A stretch of DNA of 64,000 nt from Anaerolineaceae bacterium (GTDB lineage: Bacteria; Chloroflexota; Anaerolineae; Anaerolineales; Anaerolineaceae): positions 1-64,000 of the forward strand of contig JAURZL010000010.1 of the NCBI GenBank assembly GCA_030653365.1, in the 5' to 3' direction. Shown one piece after another: positions 36,632 to 46,126 of the stretch. The translations under genes were made by a program, and so were the position numbers. Position 1 is the first letter of the stretch, and each line of letters begins with the position of its first letter. The notes under the pieces were generated by a model that saw only the letters and a list, made by a program, of their open reading frames with translations, made no database searches and was not told the DNA's origin.

Positions 36632-37624
36632 TCAATCTCCTAAAGCATTTATCATTTGCTCAACATTATACTTCATCAAATCTATGTAGGTTGATGCTTT
36701 CCCATCCGACTCACTGACAGAATGAGTATAAAGATCGTAAACAATTTTAATATTGGTTTCCTTTGCCAACTGTTCTGCTAATTGAGGATTGGTCCCTGTT
36801 TCCATGAAAATAGCAATGGCCCCCGATGCTCGCATTTGATCAACCAATTGAGCCATCTGTTGCGCTGAGGGAGCTGCACCGCTACTGACACTGTGGATAA
36901 TTGTTCCCACAATCTCAAAGCCATAACGGTCAGCAAAATAGCCAAAACTTTCATGATTGGTGACAATTAACCGCCGTTCTACTGGAATTACTGCTATTTT
37001 CTCCTGAATATACGCATCCAGGTCTTTCAATTGTTGAATGTACTCTTCGGTATTCGAAGAATATATCTCTTTTCCCTCCGGATCAATCGAAATTAATCCA
37101 TCGCGGATGTTCTCCGCATAGGTGATTACCAGCGTTGGATCCAGCCAAAAATGTGGGTCAATTTCATGATCATGCTCGTCTTCATCAGCATGTTCTTCTT
37201 CATCAGCATGTTCATCTTCATCAACATGTTCTTCTTCCTCTCCAGTACGGCTCTGCAATCCAGCGGAAGATTCCACCACCACCAGGTTCTCTGGTAAATT
37301 CTCAATGACATCTGCCAACCACTCCTCAAATCCAGCACCATTGACAAACAGGATATCACTGTCACTGATCCTGGCCACATCTTTGGGTGTCGGTTCAAAG
37401 GAATGAGGATCCAATCCCTTCGGCATCAACGTATCTACCACCATTCGTTCACCAGCGATATTCTGGACAATATCCGCTAAAAACGATTCCACAGCAATTA
37501 CTTTAATTGTAGAATCAACTTGTTTGACTTGATTGCTATTCGTCTGGCATGCAGTCAACACCACAATCATCATCATGGTAAATGATAATCCGATTAACTT
37601 ATTCCTAAAACCAATTATTCTCAT
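36632..37624 (-). CDS. metal-binding lipoprotein of the ABC importer (ZnuA/MntC type)
   Basis: A 330-residue cluster A-I solute-binding protein. The signal peptide ends in a lipobox (LTAC, near residue 26). LPKGLDPHSFEPTPKD-like metal site, then an acidic and His-rich loop (about residues 132-160, repeats of DEHADEE) that collects divalent metal, then HFWLDPT and VTNHESFGYFADRYG. The loop favours Zn2+ but Mn2+ is possible. First gene of the three-gene importer operon; Fur-type palindromes sit at its promoter. Confidence 0.9.
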   Translation of the reverse strand: MRIIGFRNKLIGLSFTMMMIVVLTACQTNSNQVKQVDSTIKVIAVESFLADIVQNIAGERMVVDTLMPKGLDPHSFEPTPKDVARISDSDILFVNGAGFEEWLADVIENLPENLVVVESSAGLQSRTGEEEEHVDEDEHADEEEHADEDEHDHEIDPHFWLDPTLVITYAENIRDGLISIDPEGKEIYSSNTEEYIQQLKDLDAYIQEKIAVIPVERRLIVTNHESFGYFADRYGFEIVGTIIHSVSSGAAPSAQQMAQLVDQMRASGAIAIFMETGTNPQLAEQLAKETNIKIVYDLYTHSVSESDGKASTYIDLMKYNVEQMINALGD

Positions 37625-37641
37625 CCTACTTTTCCTTATTG

Positions 37642-37697
37642 CTTGAAAATTTCAAGACAAATTTATTAAAAAACTTTCTTATTGAAAATGATTTTCA
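37642..37697. promoter_or_regulatory. two Fur-family-type 7-1-7 operators
   Basis: TGAAAATGATTTTCA (37683-37697) is a perfect 7-1-7 inverted repeat, the architecture of Fur/Zur/Mur boxes. It sits at the expected transcription start. A second 7-1-7 repeat, CTTGAAAATTTCAAG, lies at 37642-37656. Repression by metal is the natural reading. No fur-family gene lies in the window. Confidence 0.75.
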
Positions 37698-37703
37698 TTT
37701 ACA

Positions 37704-37732
37704 ATTATAAAGATTTTCAACATCCTGTCAAT
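37704..37732 (-). promoter_or_regulatory. promoter of the metal importer operon
   Basis: Minus-strand TTGACA (37727-37732) and TATAAT (37704-37709), 17-bp spacer, both consensus. Confidence 0.85.
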
Positions 37733-37796
37733 GGTTGTTGTTCCATTGTGTATAGTTTTAGATTTAGATGATTTGAATACTATCGTTTAATCAGGC

Positions 37797-39044
37797 CTAT
37801 GGGATAAAGTCCATAAATTTACCGTTTGCGATCTGGGTTACTTCCCCACCGTCTCTTGAAATCTTTAAAACAACGGTTTGGTTGGAAGACATACTGCTTT
37901 GTGTGACAATAATATATTCTTCGCTCACCCAACCTTCCGCTACAAACGATCCATCCTCAACCGTTGCTACAATCCTGGGTGGTTGACTCCCATCCACCGG
38001 GACGACCACTACCTTTCCCAATTCCTGCATCGGATCTGCTCGTTGAATGACATACGCCAGCCACTCCCCAGATGGTGAAAAGCGGGCTGATCCTGCCAGA
38101 ACCTGGTCTTCCATTACCGGAAAAGCTGTTTCAATACCTGTACTTAAGGTTCGCACCCGCACAGTATTGTCTGACCCACAAACAATTGCGATTTTTGTAA
38201 GATCATCAGAAATACTACTCAAACAAATTCCCAACCGCTCCTGATCATCTACAAGGGTTCGAATCGAATTATTGAGTGGATTGTAAATGAATAATCCGTT
38301 ATACCCCCAGAAAATCATGTATCCACCGATACCAGTCATTCCTGTCGCATAAATCAGGCGCCCATCATCTGTCCATTTAACTGGATAAAAAATAAGTTGT
38401 AAATCTGCCTGCACATTTTCAGGAATGTTATCGATTAATTGAGTATTGCTGCCATCCAGATTAGCATAATAGATATCTGTTCTGAGGTCACTTTCCCCCC
38501 AATGGCTGGTTGACCAGGCGATCAGTTGTTTATCCTGGGAGACCGCAATCGATACCGGGTCCTGACTATCAATAAAATCCAAATTCATGGTACCCTGAGC
38601 GTTGACACGGAAGACACCTGAGTTTTCACTGAATTCAGCATAAAAAATCTCATCCGAAAAGACATTAATTTCATTATCACCATACCAGGTGGATGTACCG
38701 GCAGGCAACTCCATCCCCAGAGAAATCCCATCAAAATCATAAGCGCTGAAGAGACCATTCTGAAACGCCACAAAACCCTGATATTGACTGATGAAAGACT
38801 GGTCAGGTTCAAATGGTAATTGCGTGGTTTCGGTAGGAGTGTTCGTTTCGACCTGTGTTGGATTTTGATTATTTATTGTCGGTTGTACGATTTGGGTTTG
38901 CAAGGCAACAATTGTGGCTTCCAGATCAGTATCTGGCGATTTTTCGCTTGCGTTATCAAGTGGCAACTGACAGGCAACACTGATAAATAGAAGGATCGTT
39001 ATCAGGATAATAAATATGTATGGGGTCTTCTTTTTCTTTTTCAT
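37797..39044 (-). CDS. TolB-like beta-propeller lipoprotein
   Basis: A 415-residue exported protein. A Lys-rich N-terminus and hydrophobic helix end in a lipobox (ISVAC, near residue 25). After a Thr/Gln/Pro-rich linker, residues about 80-415 show repeated blades of WD40/TolB type (VSQDKQLIAWST, NLDGSNTQLID, FSPSGEWLAYVIQR). Such proteins usually act as extracellular binding scaffolds. Function unknown; the gene stands alone. Confidence 0.75.
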   Translation of the reverse strand: MKKKKKTPYIFIILITILLFISVACQLPLDNASEKSPDTDLEATIVALQTQIVQPTINNQNPTQVETNTPTETTQLPFEPDQSFISQYQGFVAFQNGLFSAYDFDGISLGMELPAGTSTWYGDNEINVFSDEIFYAEFSENSGVFRVNAQGTMNLDFIDSQDPVSIAVSQDKQLIAWSTSHWGESDLRTDIYYANLDGSNTQLIDNIPENVQADLQLIFYPVKWTDDGRLIYATGMTGIGGYMIFWGYNGLFIYNPLNNSIRTLVDDQERLGICLSSISDDLTKIAIVCGSDNTVRVRTLSTGIETAFPVMEDQVLAGSARFSPSGEWLAYVIQRADPMQELGKVVVVPVDGSQPPRIVATVEDGSFVAEGWVSEEYIIVTQSSMSSNQTVVLKISRDGGEVTQIANGKFMDFIP

Positions 39045-39066
39045 TGGAACCTCCGCTGTTATTTAA

Positions 39067-39095
39067 ATAGTAGTAAACCTTTCGCCTGCTGTCAA
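39067..39095 (-). promoter_or_regulatory. promoter of the beta-propeller lipoprotein gene
   Basis: Minus-strand TTGACA (39090-39095) and TACTAT (39067-39072) with a 17-bp spacer. The 303-bp gap 39045-39347 otherwise holds only the greA leader, with a weak TTGCAT/GATAAT pair at 39215-39241. Confidence 0.6.
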
Positions 39096-39347
39096 TTAGG
39101 AATTCGTTTAATCATATAAAAAAAGCGTTTTTCTTAAAACCTGATCAAAAACTAAGATTTTGTCCATACCTGGCTACTCTTTGTAAAAAGTATTGTAATA
39201 ATGTCAAAAATAGCTTGCATTTCAATTTGAATTATGATAATATCTTGCTACCTGTAACAAGGAATTAGGAAAAAAATCGCTCCCATCGGGGTGGTTTATT
39301 TCTTTTTAATCGGGATAAGACATTACAAAATAGAAAAAGGATAAGCC

Positions 39348-39812
39348 ATGTCTGTATCATTTCTGACGCAAGAAGGTTATGATGAACTGCAAAACGAATT
39401 AGAATATTTGCGCACAACAAAGCGCAAAGAAGTTGCTGAACGCTTACATGAAGCAATGGAAGGCGGTGAATTAATTGAAAACGCTGAATATGAAGCCGCA
39501 AAAAACGAGCAGGCATTCACGGAAGGCCGCATCAAAGAACTTGAATATCTGCTGGCAACTGCCCGTATTGTAACCGAAACACATAAAGCAGACACCATTC
39601 AGGTTGGTTCGCGTGTGACAATTATGGAAGAAGGCCTGAAAGAGGAAGAATTGTACATCATTGTTGGGGCAGCTGAAGCAAAACCGAGCGTTGGAAAGAT
39701 ATCAAATGAATCACCATTGGGTAAGGCATTACTCAACCATAAGACGGGTGATGTAGTATCAGTAAATGCACCGGCAGGCGCTTATAAAGTGAAAATCATA
39801 AATTTCGAATAA
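39348..39812 (+). CDS. greA: transcription elongation factor GreA
   Basis: A 154-residue protein that rescues backtracked RNA polymerase by stimulating transcript cleavage. The N-terminal coiled coil (about 1-75) holds the acidic tip ENAEYEAAKNEQA (Asp/Glu pair region). The C-terminal FKBP-like domain (about 80-154) ends with SPLGKALLNHKTGDVVSVNAPAG. Length is standard. An AGGA site precedes the ATG. Confidence 0.97.
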   Translation: MSVSFLTQEGYDELQNELEYLRTTKRKEVAERLHEAMEGGELIENAEYEAAKNEQAFTEGRIKELEYLLATARIVTETHKADTIQVGSRVTIMEEGLKEEELYIIVGAAEAKPSVGKISNESPLGKALLNHKTGDVVSVNAPAGAYKVKIINFE

Positions 39813-39831
39813 AAATAATAATAAGAACTTT

Positions 39832-39866
39832 GCCCCGCCCGTGATAATATTAGGCGGGGCATTTTG
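39832..39866 (+). terminator. intrinsic terminator after greA
   Basis: GCCCCGCC (39832-39839) pairs with GGCGGGGC (39853-39860), followed by ATTTTGTT. Confidence 0.85.
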
Positions 39867-39990
39867 TTAAAAAGATGGTTCTGTTCATCTTAGTGGTCAG
39901 AGTGTTGTAGATCAGTATCACCTCCAAAATCAACCACCGACCCAGATGATTGAGATAAAACAAAAAGATCAATGTCAAGAGGTAATCAAA

Positions 39991-41505
39991 ATGGAAAGAA
40001 ATGAACTGGAAAAAATCCGTCTGGAAAAAATTGAGCGTATGCGCACTGAGGGGATTGAACCTTATCCCACAACAGCAAATTACACACATCGCAATCAGGA
40101 AGCCATCCAGGCATTCGAAGCTGCAGAGCAATTAGAAGGAAGTGAACCTGTTCAGGCGACACTGGTAGGTCGTATCCGTGCAATGCGACCGATGGGAAAA
40201 ATTGCTTTCGCACATATCGAGGATGGTACCGCCCGAATCCAACTTTTCTTCCGCATCAATGAGATAGGTGAAGAAATGATGACCCGGCTGAAAGAGGATT
40301 ACGACCTGGGTGATTACATCGAAGCCAGTGGACACCTCCTCCGCACCAAAACTGGTGAGATCTCGCTGCATGTGAATTCATTCCACATGCTGGCCAAAGC
40401 TATCACTCCCCTTCCGGCTGCTAAAGATGAAGTGGTGGATGGCAAAATCGTACGGCATGCCACCCTGAATGACCCTGAGATGCGCTACCGCCAGCGCTAT
40501 GCGGACCTGGCCGTTAACCCGGAAGTACGTGAGATTTTCAAAATCCGCACCAAAACTATCCGTGCCTTGCGACAATTCCTGGATGAACGTGATTTCATCG
40601 AGGTGGAAACTCCCATCTTGCAGCCAATCTATGGTGGCGCTGCAGCGCACCCTTTTGTTACCTTCCATAATCAACTCAAACAGGAACTGTATTTACGCAT
40701 TTCCTTCGAGTTATACCTCAAACGTCTGATCGTGGGTGGTTTCGACCGTGTGTACGAAATTGGTCGCGATTTCCGTAATGAAGGTGTCTCCTTCAAACAC
40801 AATCCGGAGTTCACCCAGATTGAATTCTACATGGCTTATGCCAATTACCACTCCATCATGGAATTAACCGAAAACATGGTCGCTTATGTCTGTGATCAGG
40901 TGCTGGGCAGCCGCGTGATCCAGTTCCGTGGCAATACCATCGATGTCACTCCCCCCTGGCGGCGTCTGGAATTACGCCAGGGATTGATTGAAGCCACCGG
41001 CATCGATATCAATGAGCATCCCACAGGCGAGAACCTCGAAGCCGCCATGAAAGCCAAAGGTTATGCTTTCAAACCCGGCAGCCCGCGTGGCAAACTGATA
41101 GAAAGCCTGACCGGCGATTACCTGGAACCTTCCCTGATCCAACCGACCTTTCTGTACGATTACCCGCGCGATATCTCCCCGCTGGCAAAAAGCAAACCTG
41201 GTGATCCAACCATGACAGAACGTTTTGAGGGCTTCATGGCAGGTATGGAAGTGTGTAACGCCTTCACCGAGCTTAACGATCCAATTGACCAGGAGCAGCG
41301 CTTCCTCGAGATGGGACGCGATTACGAATCGGATGATGAAGAACACCATCCCATGGACGAAGATTACCTGCGTGCTATGTCCTACGGCATGCCCCCCATG
41401 GGCGGTTTTGGTATGGGTGTCGACCGCCTGGTAATGCTGCTCACCAACCAGCAAACCATCCGTGAGGTGCTTCTCTTCCCGCCTCTGAGGAAGTTGGAAG
41501 AATAA
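39991..41505 (+). CDS. lysS: lysyl-tRNA synthetase, class II
   Basis: A 504-residue class II synthetase that charges tRNA-Lys. The N-terminal OB-fold (about 45-150) binds the anticodon. Motif 2 is RDFRNEGVSFKHNPEFTQIEFY (near residue 255) and motif 3 GFGMGVDRLVMLL (near 478). ATG 39991 follows AGAGGTAATCAAA; a codon at 39946 is in frame but lacks support. The downstream half is noticeably GC-richer than the start. No T-box or other leader is evident. Confidence 0.96.
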   Translation: MERNELEKIRLEKIERMRTEGIEPYPTTANYTHRNQEAIQAFEAAEQLEGSEPVQATLVGRIRAMRPMGKIAFAHIEDGTARIQLFFRINEIGEEMMTRLKEDYDLGDYIEASGHLLRTKTGEISLHVNSFHMLAKAITPLPAAKDEVVDGKIVRHATLNDPEMRYRQRYADLAVNPEVREIFKIRTKTIRALRQFLDERDFIEVETPILQPIYGGAAAHPFVTFHNQLKQELYLRISFELYLKRLIVGGFDRVYEIGRDFRNEGVSFKHNPEFTQIEFYMAYANYHSIMELTENMVAYVCDQVLGSRVIQFRGNTIDVTPPWRRLELRQGLIEATGIDINEHPTGENLEAAMKAKGYAFKPGSPRGKLIESLTGDYLEPSLIQPTFLYDYPRDISPLAKSKPGDPTMTERFEGFMAGMEVCNAFTELNDPIDQEQRFLEMGRDYESDDEEHHPMDEDYLRAMSYGMPPMGGFGMGVDRLVMLLTNQQTIREVLLFPPLRKLEE

Positions 41506-41589
41506 AGACAGCTAAAAGCTCAAAGTTGAAAGCCTAAAGAAAGAATCCTTTCATCTGTCGCCTGTCAACTTTAAACCATTTATGACTCT

Positions 41590-42474
41590 TTAAAGTCCAG
41601 CAACCGCTGGGATAATCTCTTTCGCAAAAGTCTCCAGAGGTGTAATTTTATACAAATCCGGCATGTTGAAGATTACGTGTGAGAATCCCATCTCGGAAAG
41701 TTCTTTAATCCGACTTAAGACACCATCCACCGTGTCTTTTTCTGACAAATTCACGGTACCGAGAGATGTCTTCTCGATCGTATCATAATCACGTCCTAAT
41801 GACTCACAATGTTCTTTGAGCCTGTCAAGCGCTTTTTGCATATTATAAATACCGACCCAATCACCGATATTGCAAGCATCTGCATATTGGGCAACCATTC
41901 GTAATGTCTTATTCGGACCAGTCCCGCCAATCATGATGCGAGGATGCGGGTTCGAAAGCGGACGCGGATTATTGGTGATGGCCGGAGAAGAATAATGCTT
42001 ACCTTCAAAGGATACTTCGTCACCACCCCAAAGATCTTTCGCCAGTTTCAGATTGTCCTCTAGCAGTTCGAAACGTTCGGAGGTTGAAGGGTAAGGAATG
42101 CCAAAGCCTTTGGCTTCGGCTTCATACCAGGCGGCACCAATCCCAAGGTAAGCCCGCTCACCGGAGAGAATATCGAGGGTGTTGACCATCTTCATCAGAA
42201 CTGCAGGATGGTGGTAAATCACCCCGGTTACCAGCACACCCAGATAAACTTTCTCGGTCAAGCCTGCAAAATATCCAAGCGTGGTGTAGCTTTCCATCAT
42301 CGGATCGGTATAGGCTTCTCCGAACAACCCCTTGATTTGATAGTAATGATCCATCACCCACAGGCTGTAAAAACCTGATTCTTCAGCTGTAGTGACAATT
42401 TTCTTCAGCTTGGATCGGATCTCAGCCGTCCCGCCGGGATATTTGAAAGAAGGAATTTGTAATCCAATTTTCAT
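41590..42474 (-). CDS. luciferase-like / F420-type oxidoreductase
   Basis: A protein of about 294 residues with the luciferase-like monooxygenase TIM barrel. Signature runs are MKIGLQIPSF, FYSLWVMDHYYQ, LGVLVTGVIYHHPAVL, RAYLGIGAAWYEAEAKGFGIPYP and RIMIGGTGPNKTL. The last two blocks are typical of F420-dependent subgroup members; FMN cannot be excluded, and no F420 biosynthesis gene lies here. The ATG at 42474 follows AGGTGG; a TTG at 42486 is in frame but less likely. Confidence 0.85.
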   Translation of the reverse strand: MKIGLQIPSFKYPGGTAEIRSKLKKIVTTAEESGFYSLWVMDHYYQIKGLFGEAYTDPMMESYTTLGYFAGLTEKVYLGVLVTGVIYHHPAVLMKMVNTLDILSGERAYLGIGAAWYEAEAKGFGIPYPSTSERFELLEDNLKLAKDLWGGDEVSFEGKHYSSPAITNNPRPLSNPHPRIMIGGTGPNKTLRMVAQYADACNIGDWVGIYNMQKALDRLKEHCESLGRDYDTIEKTSLGTVNLSEKDTVDGVLSRIKELSEMGFSHVIFNMPDLYKITPLETFAKEIIPAVAGL

Positions 42475-42506
42475 TTTCCACCTCAATTTTCGAGTTAATA
42501 AGTTGG

Positions 42507-42523
42507 GTGCGTCGGCGACGCAC
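42507..42523. repeat. short hairpin repeat GTGCGTC-GGC-GACGCAC
   Basis: A perfect 7-bp stem with a 3-nt loop between two minus-strand genes. A near copy, GTGCATC-GCT-GACGCAC, occurs at 43661-43677. Confidence 0.55.
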
Positions 42524-42530
42524 TTTACGG

Positions 42531-43529
42531 TTACCAGGCGTACGCGTTGGGTGCTTCGCCACCCGGACCGGGGAATATCTGATCCAATTTTTGCAGTATT
42601 TCCTCATCCAGCACAATTTCCGCTGCACGCACTGCGCTTTCAAGCTGCTCCATGGTACGGGGTCCGATGATGGGAGCTGTGACGATGGGGTTATGAATCA
42701 ACCAGGCCAATGCTACTTCGCCAGGTGGATGCCCGATTTCACGGCATAATGCTTCATATTTTTCCAGTTTATCTCGATTTTTGGCGACATTTTTTTCAAA
42801 GTTCTCACCCTTACGGCGGCCGGTTTCCATTTTTTCCAAAGCACCGCCTAGCAAACCACCATCCAGTGGACTCCAGGGGATAAGTCCTAAGCCATAATGA
42901 CGGCAGGCCGGGATGACTTCCAATTCAACCATGCGGTTATTTAAATGATAAATACTTTGCTCGCTGACCAACCCTGACATGCCGCGTTTGGAGGCTTCCT
43001 GACAGGCAGTTGCAATATCCCAACCGGCAAAATTGCTGGAACCAACATAAACAACTTTTCCCTGATTGATCAAACTATCAAAAGCCTGCCATGTTTCATC
43101 CCAGGGACAATCGCGGTCAATGTGGTGCATTTGATAGATATCAATCCAATCCGTTTGCAGACGTTTAAGGCTTCCTTCGCAATGTTTGCGGATTTTATAA
43201 GCAGATAAGCTGCGACCATCACTGTTCACTTCCGCTACATTCACTTTACGTTTGACAGGATTGTACACCTTGGTCGCCAAAACTGTCGCTTCTCGTCGAC
43301 TACCGCCCAATGCAAACCAGCGCCCAATGATTTCTTCTGTATGGCCATGTTCTACTTCCCATCCATAGACATCTGCTGTATCGAAGAAATTGATGCCCAA
43401 CTCCAGTGCACGATCCATGATTTTGAAGCTATCTTCTTCCGTTGTGTGCCAGCCGAAATTCATCGTACCCAGGCAGATGTTGCTTACCAGCACGCCATGT
43501 TTCCCCAAACGTTTATGCGTAATCGCCAT
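42531..43529 (-). CDS. aldo/keto reductase
   Basis: A 332-residue NADPH-dependent (beta/alpha)8 reductase. The catalytic tetrad is visible: Asp and Tyr in FFDTADVYG (about residues 49-57), Lys in LATKVY (near 86) and His in IYQMHHID (near 128). The C-terminal NADP site contains IIGPRTMEQLESAV. Substrate unknown. AAAGGAG lies at the usual distance before the ATG. Confidence 0.93.
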   Translation of the reverse strand: MAITHKRLGKHGVLVSNICLGTMNFGWHTTEEDSFKIMDRALELGINFFDTADVYGWEVEHGHTEEIIGRWFALGGSRREATVLATKVYNPVKRKVNVAEVNSDGRSLSAYKIRKHCEGSLKRLQTDWIDIYQMHHIDRDCPWDETWQAFDSLINQGKVVYVGSSNFAGWDIATACQEASKRGMSGLVSEQSIYHLNNRMVELEVIPACRHYGLGLIPWSPLDGGLLGGALEKMETGRRKGENFEKNVAKNRDKLEKYEALCREIGHPPGEVALAWLIHNPIVTAPIIGPRTMEQLESAVRAAEIVLDEEILQKLDQIFPGPGGEAPNAYAW

Positions 43530-43660
43530 TTTAGACTCCTTTTTCCCTCACAATTAGACTACATTGAAAAAATGAAAAACTTTCATCCCCAAAATCCCTT
43601 TAATTTATAAGTTAATTATATCTTCAATCCAACCTGAAAATTTTCGTTTATAAAAAAATG

Positions 43661-43677
43661 GTGCATCGCTGACGCAC
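43661..43677. repeat. short hairpin repeat GTGCATC-GCT-GACGCAC
   Basis: Second copy of the hairpin at 42507, with one G-T in the stem. The surrounding 266-bp gap (43530-43795) is otherwise AT-rich, with a TTCGCGTCTTT/TTCGCGG low-complexity stretch (43752-43777) and no gene. Confidence 0.5.
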
Positions 43678-43795
43678 TATTTTTGAGGTTATTTTTGATA
43701 TTACTGAATCCCCGCTGATCAAGGACAAGCGTACCCAACATATTATTTCTTCGCGTCTTTCTTTTTATCTTCGCGGTTCAATCTTTAAATCTCAA

Positions 43796-46126
43796 TCACC
43801 CAACAACAACATTACTTTCCACCCCCACCGGCATTAACTTCCTGATATTCGGCTGGAAAAGGGTACGCCACGTCTTCTCCTCCTCCCGCGGCGGCAACAA
43901 AATATGCCGCTTCCCAGCCGGCAGGGCAAAATCAAAGGCCAATTGAATACCACCCTTCAACCAGGCGCGCAGATCCACTTCCGGGATGCCCATCGGGTGG
44001 AAGACCGAGGAAGCCGCCCGTACCGCCAACTCATAATAACGCGTCCGGTCCACCCGGCGCGGATCCACCTCCTGCGGCATATCCCAGGCATGCACTTCCC
44101 CCCCATGCATGTACAGCAAACGCACGCGCTGCCCAGGACGAATCGACTTACCAATCGCCAGCAATTGCTGCCCCGCACGAGCCCCAGCAGTCTTGACGGT
44201 ATATTCCTGTGGTTCGCGGCTCAAACGCAATGCCACCAGCAAATCGGTCAGCGGTACCCGTCCCAAGCGCAAATCCGCCAGATGGCGCCGCAGAATTGCC
44301 AGCGCCCCTGGGATGTAATCCGGCAGTTGGTCGGCATCCTCAGCCTGCGCCAGGTACTCCAGTAATTCCATCTGCATGCGCGCCACCCAGGGAGCTGAAT
44401 CCCGCCGGCGTGCTTCCAGACCACGCACCTTGAGTGAGCCATCCTGAAAGACGCCGAAATAGCGGTTGGGTACCGGTACCCGTTCGTTCACGCGCGAGGG
44501 GAGGAACGCCACCCAGCGGTAAACCCCATCCAGGGAGATCGCCAATCCGGTGCGGGTCACGATTTCATCCAGCAGGGGTGCGAAATCCGCCGGCTGGTTA
44601 TAGTCTGGCTGCTGCACCCACAGACCATCCACATACATATGCAACACATTGAAACCAAAATCCTCAGCGGCTTCTTTGGCGCGTAGCAGCGCTTCACGCC
44701 CACCGGCTGTAACCGCCTCATGTGATTCGATGCGTCCAAAACGGGCATTCTTATAGCCGAGATAGCCAAAGCAGGTCACCAGCAGCCACTTGTGCGCACC
44801 GGAACGTTCAGCGTCCAGCTTGCGGCGCGGATCCCAGCGTGGCATCGAGCCCATGCGGTGCTTCAACGCCACCCGTTTTTCCAGCAGCGGCTCCAGGGTG
44901 AGTGGAATCAAGCCTTGCGGCTCAGCGGAAACCTCCAGCAGGCGTGGTTTGGCAGTCTCCGGTGAGATATTACTGCGCACCATGATGGCCGGGTACATCG
45001 AGACAAAATCGATCGCGCCCACATCGCGGTGCAGCCCGACGATGGGCTGGTACACCAATCCACCCAGATCAGACTCGATCAGTTCCAGGGCTGTTTTGGG
45101 ACGTTCTCCCTGCTGTTTATGCCATGGTACCAATATATTATTGTCCAGCGCCGTCAGCACCTGCATGGTGGAGATTCCAGTACCCGGCGAGGTGCGCGCT
45201 GCCACCTGCACCGGCTGGGCGGTCACACGTGCCATTTCGAAAATACCATCCAGACCCAAATCGCCCCAGAAGGTGGCGTTTTTTTGGTCAATATGCCAGC
45301 GTCCAAACAGATGGATCTGCTGGCCGCTGTAGATGATCTGCCCATAGGAAAAGTAGGAGCGCTCCGGACGCTGCAAGTATTTGCGCCCCGGCTCGCGGTT
45401 CAACGCCAGCTCGAATTGATGCTTTTCCATCAAATCAAACAGATACGGCAGCAGCCAGGTATCGCCCCAACGCGTCAGGATCAGGTCGGGATCCAGGCGC
45501 TTGAGGAGTGCCTGCAGGTTGATCAACAGTGGGCGCACCGGCTGCAGTGAAAAGCGGTAGGATTGTCCGTTCATCTGCGCGCACAATGCCAGCGGTGCCG
45601 CGTGCGCAGGATCGCAATCCGGTTCAAGACTCAACACGCGCAATTCCGGCAGTTCCGGATCCAAATCCCAACGCGAGTTTTCCACCACCAGATCCTGAAT
45701 CAAATAAGATTCATAAAAGCGTACCCGGCAGCGGCATAATGGGAAGGTCTTATACTTCGACGCGTGGCGGACTGCCAGATTCAGATCGGCATCGTAATAA
45801 GTCAGGGTGGGGAATTGATCCAGCAATTGGCGAAAGAGACGCTGTTGATCAGTAGAAGAAGCTACTTCCACCGCCAACAAATCCACCATTTCGGGCTGGA
45901 AGAGATCACGTTTCTGATCGCGGCTCAAACGCGGTGCAGCGGGATGATCCTTCAGATAGCGCCAGACCTCTCGCAAGCGTGCTGCCGGACCCGCCACATA
46001 GAAGGTCACCGGGAAGGGGTGATACAGGCGTAAACGCTCGCCTTTATCACTCAGGAACCACACCACCGCCCCAGCTGTCTGTGTGTTCTCAAACACATCC
46101 AGCACCCAGCCGCTAACTTCCTGCAT
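43796..46126 (-). CDS. divergent B-family DNA polymerase
   Basis: A 776-residue polymerase of family B. Polymerase motif A is GAIDFVSMYPAIM (D373). Motif B is HKWLLVTCFGYLGYKNARFG (K446; the usual Asn-Ser-x-Tyr-Gly reads VTCFG). Motif C is HMYVDGLWV: aligned with YGDTDSLFV, the second, metal-binding Asp is kept (D500) and the first is Tyr. The exonuclease half is eroded: the Exo I site reads LSLEPDC, and Exo II reads GDTWLLPYL without its Asp. So proofreading is probably lost while polymerase chemistry may remain. It overlaps the 90-residue gene by 14 nt. Clearly GC-richer than its surroundings, suggesting transfer. Confidence 0.88.
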   Translation of the reverse strand: MQEVSGWVLDVFENTQTAGAVVWFLSDKGERLRLYHPFPVTFYVAGPAARLREVWRYLKDHPAAPRLSRDQKRDLFQPEMVDLLAVEVASSTDQQRLFRQLLDQFPTLTYYDADLNLAVRHASKYKTFPLCRCRVRFYESYLIQDLVVENSRWDLDPELPELRVLSLEPDCDPAHAAPLALCAQMNGQSYRFSLQPVRPLLINLQALLKRLDPDLILTRWGDTWLLPYLFDLMEKHQFELALNREPGRKYLQRPERSYFSYGQIIYSGQQIHLFGRWHIDQKNATFWGDLGLDGIFEMARVTAQPVQVAARTSPGTGISTMQVLTALDNNILVPWHKQQGERPKTALELIESDLGGLVYQPIVGLHRDVGAIDFVSMYPAIMVRSNISPETAKPRLLEVSAEPQGLIPLTLEPLLEKRVALKHRMGSMPRWDPRRKLDAERSGAHKWLLVTCFGYLGYKNARFGRIESHEAVTAGGREALLRAKEAAEDFGFNVLHMYVDGLWVQQPDYNQPADFAPLLDEIVTRTGLAISLDGVYRWVAFLPSRVNERVPVPNRYFGVFQDGSLKVRGLEARRRDSAPWVARMQMELLEYLAQAEDADQLPDYIPGALAILRRHLADLRLGRVPLTDLLVALRLSREPQEYTVKTAGARAGQQLLAIGKSIRPGQRVRLLYMHGGEVHAWDMPQEVDPRRVDRTRYYELAVRAASSVFHPMGIPEVDLRAWLKGGIQLAFDFALPAGKRHILLPPREEEKTWRTLFQPNIRKLMPVGVESNVVVG

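Noticed and set aside
44618-44638. Calling the B-family polymerase catalytically dead because DTD is missing
   Set aside because: The better alignment (YVDGLW with DTDSLF) keeps the second Asp, which is the metal ligand.
43904-45855. Several long open frames on the plus strand opposite the polymerase gene
   Set aside because: They are antisense to a conserved enzyme in GC-rich sequence, have Arg/Pro/Gln-biased composition and no family resemblance.
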